8,652 nucleotides of DNA from an uncultured Chloroflexota bacterium (GTDB lineage: Bacteria; Chloroflexota; Anaerolineae; Aggregatilineales; Phototrophicaceae). A model generated the notes under the pieces. The model had not been told where the DNA came from. It saw only the letters and a list, made by a program, of their open reading frames with translations, and ran no database searches. The stretch is from contig CALBRY010000329.1 of assembly GCA_937927665.1 (NCBI GenBank), positions 1 through 8,652 on the forward strand. Reading direction: 5' to 3'. A program made the position numbers and the translations under genes. How positions within the stretch are numbered: position 1 is the first letter of the stretch; every line of letters starts with the position of its first letter. This document shows, one piece after another, positions 1-6,827 of the stretch.

Positions 1-645
1 AGTCAGTGGAGCTTAAGCGCAGAAGCCGCTCAGAACCCATTCTTGAGCCTCGTTCTTCCCTCTTTGATGCTGCCCGCCGCATTCATCTTCTCGATGGTGT
101 CTGTGCGCTTTACAAACCTCTGGGTGCGCCAGCCGCGCCCGGAGGAAGTTATCCGACAGAACCTCAAGGGATTAAGCAGTCGCAGTGTGCTGTATAACTA
201 CTATCATTTTCCTGCCCGCCATGTGTTGATTACACCGCGCGGTATTTATGCGATCGTCACGCGCTTTCAAGATGGACGATTCGGCGTAACGGGGAATAAG
301 TGGCGTAGTTATAAGAGTGGTATCAGTCGCTTTCTAAGTCTGTTTCGCTTTGATGCGCTTGGCAATCCGACTGAGGATGCGAAAGCCGCTGCCGCCCATC
401 TACAGAAGCGCCTTGAGCCAATTGCCCCGGGAGTCACTGTATTCCCTGTCATCATCTTTGTTGACCCGCGCACCCATATTGAAGTTGAAGATACGGAAAT
501 TCCGATTGTCTTTACGACGGGTGATGATAAGTATCTACTAAAGGACTTCTTGCGTGATGAATGGCAAGCGCATGAAGGGATGAAGAAAGATGTCCTCACT
601 ACTGAGCAAATTCGCGAGTTTGAAGTCGCGACGCTCCATCGCTAG
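1..645 (+). CDS. Membrane-anchored NERD-like domain protein, 5' end outside the window
   Basis: The reading frame is open from base 1 to a TAG stop at 643-645, so the true start lies upstream. A TTG at 43 and an ATG at 67 are possible internal starts, but both fall at or inside a hydrophobic segment and are poor choices. In-window residues 14-40 form a hydrophobic stretch, probably the second half of an N-terminal membrane hairpin. The rest resembles the NERD (nuclease-related) fold, with a beta-rich core HVLITPRGIYAIVTRF at residues 74-89, then DGRFGVTGNKWRS, a helix rich in Ala, and a later strand FPVIIFVDP. In active NERD domains the second core strand carries an E-x-K motif; here the matching positions read V-T-R, so I infer loss of nuclease activity. 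The protein is probably a membrane-tethered binding or scaffold domain. It ends 12 bases before the glycosyltransferase and is likely co-transcribed with it. The fold assignment is by pattern only. Confidence 0.75.
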   Translation, partial: SQWSLSAEAAQNPFLSLVLPSLMLPAAFIFSMVSVRFTNLWVRQPRPEEVIRQNLKGLSSRSVLYNYYHFPARHVLITPRGIYAIVTRFQDGRFGVTGNKWRSYKSGISRFLSLFRFDALGNPTEDAKAAAAHLQKRLEPIAPGVTVFPVIIFVDPRTHIEVEDTEIPIVFTTGDDKYLLKDFLRDEWQAHEGMKKDVLTTEQIREFEVATLHR

Positions 646-657
646 AACACACCTACG

Positions 658-2511
658 ATGAAATCAAAGCAGCAAATGGCGCTCCCACTTCTGATAGGGA
701 TTATCCTAATGGGGGCGCTCCTCCGCTTTTATGAGATTAACCGCGTGCCGCTTCGAGGGGATGAGGCATTCACCCTGCTCCACTGGGTGCGGGAGCCGCT
801 TACACAGACGCTCAACAACATTGCAACCGTTGATCCACAGCCACCGCTTGCCTATGTGCTGTTCCATATATGGGGGGTACTCGTTGGTACAGGCGAATAC
901 ACCGTACGTTTCCTACCTGCATTGATTAACACCTTAGGGGTGCCAATCCTCTATGGATTGGGAAAGCGGGTCGGGGGGACGCGTGTTGGTCTGGTTGCCG
1001 CCTTACTCTGGGCAGTACATCCGAATCAGATTTGGCACGCGCAAGATGCCCGTAATTATGCCCTCTGGGCGGTGATGAGTCCGATGGCGCTGTGGTTCGC
1101 GCTCCGCGCCCTAGAGAAAGGGCGCCGCCTCGATTGGGCACTGTATATCGGCGCGGCGGTACTTGCGGCGTATATCTACTATCTTGAGCTGTTCTCAATC
1201 GCTCTGATCTCCGTGTATGTTCTGGTGATGTACCACCGCAGCCGTCAAACGCTCATCAAGTGGGGCGCGGCGCTGGTTGTAATCGCGCTGGCGCTTGCGC
1301 CATGGTTCTTGCAGTCTCGATTGCTATTTGGAAGCGGCTATGGCGGCACGGCGGGGCATTTTGAGCCAGTCTTGTTGGTGACATGGTTTATTCCGTCGCT
1401 GGTGTTTGGCGAGGTGATGACATTTCCAGTAGTGATAGCAGTAATCCTGTTGGTGTTGTTGGGATTGGCTGTTTGGAAAATGCATCAGGGTGACGATCGA
1501 CGATGGGTGCTATTTCTCCTTTTGGGAACAGTTCCTCTTGTGTTGATCGGGCTCGTATCACTGCGATTGAACGTATTTGTTCCACGTTATGTCCTGATGG
1601 TCAGTGCAGTGTATGTTGTGTTGATTGCGTACCTTGTAGGAAGACAATCACATAGTCGGATGCAGCAGGTATTTAGCTTTGCAGTGTTCTTTGGTGTGTT
1701 GGTGATAAATCAGCTTGTTTTGGGTAGGTATTTCCTTAGTGACTATGCGAAATCCCCCGATTGGAGGACTTTAACCGTCTACCTTGCCACTGCGGTTGAG
1801 CCTACATCGCAAGTGATCCAAACTGCCGCCGACGAAGCCTATACGCTTTATGACTATGAAAATGGTGTTCCATCCGAACCGCTGAGGTTACCCGCTAATC
1901 CACGCCAATCAGCCGAAGAAATCGAAGGCGAGCTCGCACACTACGCGGAAACTGCCTCAAGTCTGTGGGTAATCGCGCAACCGCCAGAGTGGGAGAATCG
2001 CGCCGTTGTGGATACATGGCTCAATGCGAACATGCAGCGTGTCCGCGATACGATCGTCGGCGGGCTTCGCGCCGACGAATACCGTCGCTGGAACGTCGAC
2101 CCGGACGAAATCAGCGGCTCAATCGCGCAGTTTAGCGATATCGTAGAGCTTGTCGGTTATCGAATTTTCCCGCCTGAGCCTACCGGAGAACTTCCACTCT
2201 GGCTCTATTGGCAGCCGCTCGACACATCAGACGTGCCTCTCACGGTGTTTGTCCATCTCACAGGGGACATAAACCCGGGGACAGGAACACCGCTCTGGTC
2301 ACAGGATGATCAAGAGCCGCAAAATGGGCGTGCAAACACAACGCTCTGGACGGTAGGAACTGTCTATCGGGATGTGTTTGAAATTCCGCTGGAGAATGTG
2401 CCGCCGGGACAATACCAACTGGTAATCGGCTGGTATGACCCGGCTGCGAACGTGCGTCTCCCCGTAGGCGATGGGGACAGCTACACGCTTGATGAACTCA
2501 CACTGCCTTAG
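658..2511 (+). CDS. GT-C family 39 (ArnT/PMT-like) membrane glycosyltransferase with C-terminal beta domain
   Basis: This is a 617-residue integral membrane protein expected to transfer sugar from a polyprenyl-phosphate donor on the outer face of the membrane. An N-terminal helix (about 8-24) leads into the first external loop with the acidic pair D35-E36 in RGDEAF, the usual GT-C catalytic signature. It is followed by DPQPPLAY (59-66) and HAQDARNY (127-134), both typical of family 39. I count roughly 11-12 hydrophobic helices up to residue 359. Residues 360-485 are soluble, and 487-617 form a beta-rich domain (ELVGYRIF, LPLWLYW, PLTVFVHLTG, GQYQLVIGWYDP) often attached to Chloroflexota glycosyltransferases. 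No Shine-Dalgarno sequence is visible before the ATG at 658; M7 at 676 is an alternative but has none either. Translational coupling to the upstream gene (12-base gap) may explain this. The acceptor is unknown. The stop overlaps the convergent SPFH gene. Confidence 0.88.
   Translation: MKSKQQMALPLLIGIILMGALLRFYEINRVPLRGDEAFTLLHWVREPLTQTLNNIATVDPQPPLAYVLFHIWGVLVGTGEYTVRFLPALINTLGVPILYGLGKRVGGTRVGLVAALLWAVHPNQIWHAQDARNYALWAVMSPMALWFALRALEKGRRLDWALYIGAAVLAAYIYYLELFSIALISVYVLVMYHRSRQTLIKWGAALVVIALALAPWFLQSRLLFGSGYGGTAGHFEPVLLVTWFIPSLVFGEVMTFPVVIAVILLVLLGLAVWKMHQGDDRRWVLFLLLGTVPLVLIGLVSLRLNVFVPRYVLMVSAVYVVLIAYLVGRQSHSRMQQVFSFAVFFGVLVINQLVLGRYFLSDYAKSPDWRTLTVYLATAVEPTSQVIQTAADEAYTLYDYENGVPSEPLRLPANPRQSAEEIEGELAHYAETASSLWVIAQPPEWENRAVVDTWLNANMQRVRDTIVGGLRADEYRRWNVDPDEISGSIAQFSDIVELVGYRIFPPEPTGELPLWLYWQPLDTSDVPLTVFVHLTGDINPGTGTPLWSQDDQEPQNGRANTTLWTVGTVYRDVFEIPLENVPPGQYQLVIGWYDPAANVRLPVGDGDSYTLDELTLP
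2055..2077. repeat. Perfect 8-bp intragenic inverted repeat
   Basis: CGTCGGCG at 2055-2062 pairs exactly with CGCCGACG at 2070-2077 across a 7-base loop. It lies inside the glycosyltransferase gene, in the soluble region just ahead of the C-terminal beta domain. No T-run follows, so it is not an intrinsic terminator. It could be an RNA hairpin that slows translation between domains, or a chance result of GC-rich codons. Confidence 0.35.
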
Positions 2512-3599
2512 CCGCTCAACTCGTCAAGGCGTTTCTGCCACTTTTCAACGAGTTTGTTGTATGCGGCTTCCGTAATCTCGCCGTTCGCGAGCTTCATATC
2601 CAGTGCATCGAGCATCGCCTGAATTTGCTCTTTCGATTGCGGTGCAGCAGGGGCGCTTGCGGCGGGCTGTTCGGCTGCTGCGCCGCCCTGCTGGTTCTGC
2701 TGCATCATATTCATCATCATCTGCTGCATTGCCATCTGCTGGCTTGCCATCTGACGCTGCATATCCGCCATATCGGGGTTCATCGCCGCGCCAAGCTGCT
2801 GACCAACGCCGAATCCGACACCAGCGCTCGCCAAGCCACCGCCAATACCGGGATTTTCGGCGGCTTTCTGCGCGATATTAAGCCGCTGGACGCGCTCATA
2901 AGCCTCAAGGCTGATGTAATTACGCAGTTCTTCCAGTGTGACATCCTTCGCGGTGAACGGCTTCGACTCAAACGCCTTAATGCGGAGTCCGAGTGCTGCG
3001 AACTTATCGCTGAGAGTCGTCAGCATCGCGCCTTCAAGATCGCTCAGAACGCGGTTGGCATCCATCACACTTTGCGCGCCGGATTTCATCATCAATTCAG
3101 CAATATCACCCAGAAGTGCACTCTGAATCCGGTCGCGGATATCGCCTAACCGCACCTGTGGACGATTCATCCCGTACTGCTTAACGAACATCGCCGGATC
3201 ATCAATCCCAATATCGATGATGCCATGCGTAATCAGAAGAACCACGCCCAGACCGCGTCCCGGCGTTTCCAACACAATCGGCGGATTCGTTCCCCAACCC
3301 ACCTGCGGCAGATCGCGCAAATTCACAAAGTACAAATCCGCCGTAAAAGGCGTTCGACCACTCGTTGCTAGCCCAATCAAGCCGGACAGAATGGGAAGAT
3401 TCGCGGTCGAAAGTGTATGGCGACCGGCACGCAGCACATCAAGCGCCTGCCCGCCGCGCACAAAGACCGCCGCCTGACTATCCCCGACGATCACCTGTGA
3501 CCCCATACGCCAATCACCGCTTCCCTGTTGTGGCTCGCGGTAGACCAGTTCCTCATCGGACACAACTGCGTGATCGATAACATCAATAATGCGTGGCAT
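2508..3599 (-). CDS. YdjI-type SPFH protein with Met/Gln-rich segment and SHOCT-like C-terminus
   Basis: This 363-residue protein most resembles Bacillus YdjI, an SPFH (band 7) scaffold that organises at the cytoplasmic face of the membrane and helps place PspA. After an N-terminal segment ending ELVYREP, the SPFH core spans about residues 30-240, with GSQVIVGDSQAAVFVRGG, AGRHTLSTANLP and GRTPFTADLYFVN matching the family pattern as I recall it. A Gly-rich linker (about 250-272, with GVGFGVGQQLG) is followed by a Met/Gln-rich stretch (275-303), an Ala/Pro linker (306-321) and a SHOCT-like helical hairpin (322-362) containing LDMKLANGEITEAAYNKL. There is no signal peptide or clear membrane helix, so it is probably cytosolic and membrane-associated through partners. 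The ATG has a strong AAGGAG (3606-3611) six bases upstream. It is the last gene of the five-gene operon, 38 bases after its neighbour, and its TAA stop overlaps the convergent glycosyltransferase stop. Confidence 0.88.
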   Translation of the reverse strand: MPRIIDVIDHAVVSDEELVYREPQQGSGDWRMGSQVIVGDSQAAVFVRGGQALDVLRAGRHTLSTANLPILSGLIGLATSGRTPFTADLYFVNLRDLPQVGWGTNPPIVLETPGRGLGVVLLITHGIIDIGIDDPAMFVKQYGMNRPQVRLGDIRDRIQSALLGDIAELMMKSGAQSVMDANRVLSDLEGAMLTTLSDKFAALGLRIKAFESKPFTAKDVTLEELRNYISLEAYERVQRLNIAQKAAENPGIGGGLASAGVGFGVGQQLGAAMNPDMADMQRQMASQQMAMQQMMMNMMQQNQQGGAAAEQPAASAPAAPQSKEQIQAMLDALDMKLANGEITEAAYNKLVEKWQKRLDELSG

Positions 3600-3637
3600 T
3601 CCCTGCTCCTTTTGGGATGAACTCGTTAATGCACGTG

Positions 3638-4213
3638 CTAGCCGCCATGTACCTTGCTGAGATTCGTGAGAACGCTGTCACGCAAGGAGAGTGAATCCAG
3701 CGCTTCAACCGCAACACCTTCCACTGCCGAAAGCGCATCTTCAACGCTTGTGACTGCTGATCCTTCGGCGGGCTGTGTTTGCCCGGCACGCGCCTTGATC
3801 GCCTGATCAAGGACATCAAGCGCACCGTCGAACTGCTCGACATAACGCACCTGTGCCTCATCAAACGCATACAGGCTTTCGAGCGCTTCTTCGTCCACCT
3901 TGACCGCATCGGCGAAACCAGAAAAACCGGGTGTCACCGCATTGAATTTATCGCGGTAAAGCTGCAATTTCGACTTGACCTGACTTGTTCGGCTCATCAT
4001 CGAGAATCCATCGCTCAAATCAAGAACACGCCGCTCCAGATCAGCAAAGCGGCGCACACGCTGCGTCATTCGCCCGACAACAAAATCGCGCAGGAGTTGA
4101 TCGGCGGTGCGGCGGGTTGCCTTATCCAAATACCCGCGAAAACCGGGGATTCGTGCCATCAACCGCTCAAAACTGCCGCGTTCGCTCACAATCTTCTCGT
4201 ACAGGTCAGACAT
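3638..4213 (-). CDS. Unrecognised helical cytosolic protein, partner of the SPFH gene
   Basis: I do not recognise a named family in this 191-residue protein. It has no signal peptide, membrane helix or cysteine cluster. Residues 1-140 look almost entirely alpha-helical, with charged heptad-like stretches such as TRRTADQLLRDFVVGRM (33-49) and RRFADLERRVLDL (54-66). Two similar turns, PGFRGYL at 23-29 and PGFSGF at 95-100, break the helices. The second leads into DAVKVDEEALESLYAFD (102-118), which I recall in uncharacterised bacterial proteins. A Gln/Pro/Ala linker (about 143-155) joins a C-terminal acidic helix. The ATG start has AGGGAG (4217-4222) only three bases away, a short but usable spacing. 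By position, next to the SPFH gene, it takes the place of PspA in B. subtilis pspA-ydjGHI, and it is similarly helical. I see no actual PspA sequence similarity, so any functional parallel is inference. Confidence 0.8.
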   Translation of the reverse strand: MSDLYEKIVSERGSFERLMARIPGFRGYLDKATRRTADQLLRDFVVGRMTQRVRRFADLERRVLDLSDGFSMMSRTSQVKSKLQLYRDKFNAVTPGFSGFADAVKVDEEALESLYAFDEAQVRYVEQFDGALDVLDQAIKARAGQTQPAEGSAVTSVEDALSAVEGVAVEALDSLSLRDSVLTNLSKVHGG

Positions 4214-4267
4214 GGTCTCCCTTTCGTGATGGTAGCGCTGTTTGATCTATACCTTACTTTCGTTCTG

Positions 4268-4308
4268 CCTCATCCCCTAATCCTGAGGTTAACCCAGCTC
4301 AGGTGAGG
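4268..4308. repeat. Cluster of overlapping short inverted repeats at the zinc-ribbon gene's 3' end
   Basis: CCTGAG (4282-4287) pairs with CTCAGG (4298-4303) across 10 bases, and CCTCA (4268-4272) pairs with TGAGG (4284-4288) across 11 bases. Both stems use the 4284-4287 segment, so the two hairpins exclude each other. The first covers the TGA stop (4299-4301) of the zinc-ribbon gene. No T-run follows in the minus direction, so it does not fit an intrinsic terminator. It may be an attenuation or RNA-processing site in the 85-base gap, the widest gap inside the operon. The rest of the gap (4214-4267) holds only the next gene's ribosome-binding site and a weak TATAGA box (4246-4251, minus strand) without a convincing -35. 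Confidence 0.3.
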
Positions 4309-4817
4309 AAATATTCCGTTCCGCAGAACTTACAGACGACCGTGCCTTTTCCCACAAGCACGATATCCCCCCCACAGTTCTTGCATTTGGTCAAGTCACG
4401 CAGTTTCGATGCATCATCCGAGTACAAGACACCTTCCTGCCAATTGACATAGCCGCTGAACACCTGCAAGCCAACCAATTGATGCACAAGGTCTTGAATC
4501 GTATTCACGGGTACGCCAACTTCGAGCGCCAGATCGGCTACGGCGACTTGTCCCCGACTTTTCACGATATCAAGAATGCGCCGCTGCTGCTGCATAGTGG
4601 ATGTTTCTTTTGCCTCGGAACCGCCGCGCAAGAACAAATACACGCCGAAGCCGAGCAGAAGCGCCACCGGGATAAACGCGAGCATCGCGCCCACCAATGC
4701 ACCGCCGCCGCTTAAATCACCCGCGCTAACCTGACTCGCCAAGAAAAGCCCCGCGATCACCGCGATTCCAAGTCCGATGATGCTCAACACGATGCCGGAA
4801 AGACGGCTGCCGTTCAT
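4299..4817 (-). CDS. Two-helix membrane protein with winged-helix-like segment and C-terminal zinc ribbon
   Basis: This is a 172-residue protein of three visible parts. Residues 7-30 and 38-63 are hydrophobic membrane helices joined by a short Gly/Ser-rich loop. Residues 74-140 look like a small winged-helix or PCI-type domain: QRRILDIVKSRGQVAVADLA, then GVPVNTIQDLVHQLV as the likely recognition-type helix, then a beta wing around FSGYVNWQEGVLY. Residues 144-170 form a zinc ribbon with C145/C148 and C162/C165 (CKNC and CKFC knuckles). Both domains should face the cytoplasm. A membrane-bound winged helix with a ribbon suggests protein-protein contact rather than free DNA binding, though this is inference. 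The ATG is preceded by AGGGAG (4827-4832) nine bases upstream. It follows the DUF2207 gene by 21 bases. B. subtilis YdjG, as I remember it, also combines a zinc ribbon with membrane helices, so this may be the positional equivalent. Confidence 0.82.
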   Translation of the reverse strand: MNGSRLSGIVLSIIGLGIAVIAGLFLASQVSAGDLSGGGALVGAMLAFIPVALLLGFGVYLFLRGGSEAKETSTMQQQRRILDIVKSRGQVAVADLALEVGVPVNTIQDLVHQLVGLQVFSGYVNWQEGVLYSDDASKLRDLTKCKNCGGDIVLVGKGTVVCKFCGTEYFLT

Positions 4818-4838
4818 TCCTATCCGCTCCCTTTGTTA

Positions 4839-6812
4839 TCAACCAAAACCACGACGACCACCGCCGCTCCCACCACCACTGCGTGAACCGCCTCCGCTGA
4901 ACGACCGTCCGCCGCTGCTCCAGCGTCCGCTGCTGTAGCCACCGCCTGAAGAACCGGGCGGCGGTTGCGGCGTGCTGGTCATGATTCGCCCCGCGCTCTC
5001 AAGCATATTCGTCAAGCCGCTGGAAATCGACTCTAGTCCTTCGGAGATGCCGCCTGCAACATTATCGAGATCAAATCCGCCGCCGGCGCGCGCCAAGTCA
5101 CCCGGCAGTCCGCCGCGACCAAAATCAACCATCTGGGCGCCGGGGAGTGGACTCCCTGCGCGGAATCCCCCGCGATACCGTCCGATATAAGTCGGGAAAT
5201 ACCACGTCGGAATCGGGACATACGTGTTGGTCTGACGGAAGCGACTCACCCATGTACGATCAATGCCTGCGGCAACCGCGTAGGCAAGATATTGATCAAA
5301 ATGGGCTGCCGCCGAGCCAACATCACCGTATTTCTCAAGGTTGCGCAGGTATTCGACAAATGCTTTCCATTTTGCCGATTCTTCCGCGCCTTTGAGCGTC
5401 CGGCTTGGCATAGCAGGCGCGGCGACAAACGCCGCGATACCGCCCAAACCGACTGCCAGCGGAATACAGAACAAGAAGGGTGAAATATCCATCGCCCCCA
5501 TTGCAGCGAAGAAACCAAAACCAGCAACGAATAACAGTGCAACGCCAAGAATATACCATCCGCCGCGTGTGTTATTCGGGTTGCTCTTAAAATACCCTTC
5601 CTGCACAAGCTGCGTGTACAAGTCCGCTTGCATCTGGGCGATCACCGTGTAGAAAATCGTCTTGAGGGAATCCAGCGACCGTTCCAGCGCGTTACCGGCG
5701 AACAGGTTATTCAACAACCGTTTTTCATACGGGCGAAGTTCAGGTCCATCAATCGCTTTATCAGTGCGTTTGAAAGTGAACGAACTGGCGCTGCCGATTC
5801 CCATCAAGCCCTGAGTCTTGGTTTCCTCGATGGCGAGATAACCTCGACTACCCAGATCAATAATCGTGGACATCACATCGCGTAGATCAGCCTTCTCATC
5901 GACCAGCGTACCCACGAGCGCAGGCGGCAGATCGGAGGGCGGGCTGTTGAGATACTCCGGCACAACGCCAATCTTTGGATCGCGCCCACGATTGAGATAC
6001 TGAACATAGATAAACAACGGTAAACCGATCCCGATCAGCAGCGAAAGCGCGATCACACCCAAGCTGATCAGCGGCTGAGTTGTCTCTTCGTAGATTCGCT
6101 GGGTATCGAAATCGCTTTGCCATGCTGCTGCTTCAGCGTTTGGATCGTGCGGATACTGCACGCGCAGCGAAAATGTATCATCCCCATCCAGCGGCTGAGT
6201 CGCCACTGCGGTGATCGTCGTGCCGCGCACTGTGATATCTGCCGGAACACCGTAGCTTTCTACCGGGTCTATTCCCTCGCGAGGAGCAAATCCGCGCGGC
6301 AGTTCAACTGTTACAGTCGATGCACCGATCGGGAACCCATAATGCTCTTCAGGGATTGCATCCCACCAGAGCTGATCGCCGCCCTCATACACGCGGATCG
6401 CACCATAAACCGTGTATTCGATTGTGAACGTTTGGCGTGTATTGGTGAGCGACCGGAAAAAGTTGTAGGTGATGTTGAGAAAGCCGTCTTCGATAAAGAC
6501 ACAGTAAGTTCCGGCGGCATCCGTGCAAGATCGGGTTTCCCGCAGCAGCTCACCATCCTCGTAGACCGCAACATCATCGATATCGTCGAGTCGGTTCAGC
6601 GGTATAGCTGCCGATCCAAATCGAAATGTCCCCGAAAAACTAATGTCGTACTCCTCTGTGACGCGAAAGCGGTTTTCTTCTGTATCCACTTGATCAATCG
6701 TCACATCCCAACGCTCCCAGTACACCGAACGCGATTGCGCGCTAACTGGAAGGACACCTAGCAGAAGGCAAAGCATGCCTATCCACCAGATCAAATGACG
6801 TTTACTCACCAC
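4839..6812 (-). CDS. DUF2207-type membrane protein with signal peptide and Gly/Ser tail
   Basis: This 657-residue protein begins with a Sec signal peptide (KRH followed by a hydrophobic core at 7-21, likely cut after VSA at residue 25). Residues 28-240 are an extracytoplasmic beta-rich region of the DUF2207 type, including the strand VTEEYDISFSGTFRFGSAAI and a C-x(6)-C pair in RSCTDAAGTYC that could form a disulfide. A membrane helix spans about 245-270, followed by NRGRDPK and the cytoplasmic segment PPSDLPPALVGTLVDEK, a DUF2207 hallmark. Two further helices lie at about 417-437 and 440-462. Then come a helical region with KWKAFVEYLRNLEKYG and YLAYAVAAGI, and a Gly/Ser/Arg tail (615-657) ending RRGFG, like those of TPM and DUF2207 proteins. 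The function of the family is not established. Its companions suggest envelope stress or membrane organisation. Translation starts at tandem GTG codons (6812 and 6809), and the regulator gene ends 15 bases upstream. Confidence 0.87.
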   Translation of the reverse strand: MVSKRHLIWWIGMLCLLLGVLPVSAQSRSVYWERWDVTIDQVDTEENRFRVTEEYDISFSGTFRFGSAAIPLNRLDDIDDVAVYEDGELLRETRSCTDAAGTYCVFIEDGFLNITYNFFRSLTNTRQTFTIEYTVYGAIRVYEGGDQLWWDAIPEEHYGFPIGASTVTVELPRGFAPREGIDPVESYGVPADITVRGTTITAVATQPLDGDDTFSLRVQYPHDPNAEAAAWQSDFDTQRIYEETTQPLISLGVIALSLLIGIGLPLFIYVQYLNRGRDPKIGVVPEYLNSPPSDLPPALVGTLVDEKADLRDVMSTIIDLGSRGYLAIEETKTQGLMGIGSASSFTFKRTDKAIDGPELRPYEKRLLNNLFAGNALERSLDSLKTIFYTVIAQMQADLYTQLVQEGYFKSNPNNTRGGWYILGVALLFVAGFGFFAAMGAMDISPFLFCIPLAVGLGGIAAFVAAPAMPSRTLKGAEESAKWKAFVEYLRNLEKYGDVGSAAAHFDQYLAYAVAAGIDRTWVSRFRQTNTYVPIPTWYFPTYIGRYRGGFRAGSPLPGAQMVDFGRGGLPGDLARAGGGFDLDNVAGGISEGLESISSGLTNMLESAGRIMTSTPQPPPGSSGGGYSSGRWSSGGRSFSGGGSRSGGGSGGGRRGFG

Positions 6813-6818
6813 TCCAAA

Positions 6819-6825
6819 TCCTCTC
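6819..6825 (-). promoter_or_regulatory. Ribosome-binding site that sets the GTG start of the DUF2207 gene
   Basis: Read on the minus strand this is GAGAGGA, six bases before the GTG at 6812 and nine before the second GTG at 6809. There is no in-frame ATG before the signal peptide, so this site is the reason for accepting a GTG start. It lies in the 15-base gap after the regulator's stop codon (6828-6830). Confidence 0.65.
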
Positions 6826-6827
6826 TA

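Noticed and set aside
1381..1740. Lower-GC, T/G-rich stretch in the glycosyltransferase gene as a sign of transfer
   Set aside because: It encodes consecutive hydrophobic helices rich in Val, Leu, Ile and Phe, which explains the composition without transfer.
2511..2560. Bidirectional terminator at the convergent gene ends
   Set aside because: No stem followed by a T-run on either strand; the genes overlap and leave no space for one.
2625..3149. Plus-strand open frame of 174 codons opposite the SPFH gene
   Set aside because: It has His/Leu/Cys runs created by the Met/Gln-rich codons of the opposite strand, and no recognisable domain; it is a shadow of the SPFH gene.
3779..4306. Plus-strand open frame of 175 codons opposite the helical protein gene
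   Set aside because: No ribosome-binding site or domain pattern, and it is antisense to a gene with a good start and operon spacing.
6117..6761. Plus-strand open frame of 214 codons opposite the DUF2207 gene
   Set aside because: Its translation is Cys/Arg-rich without domain features and lies entirely antisense to a well-supported gene with signal peptide and family motifs.
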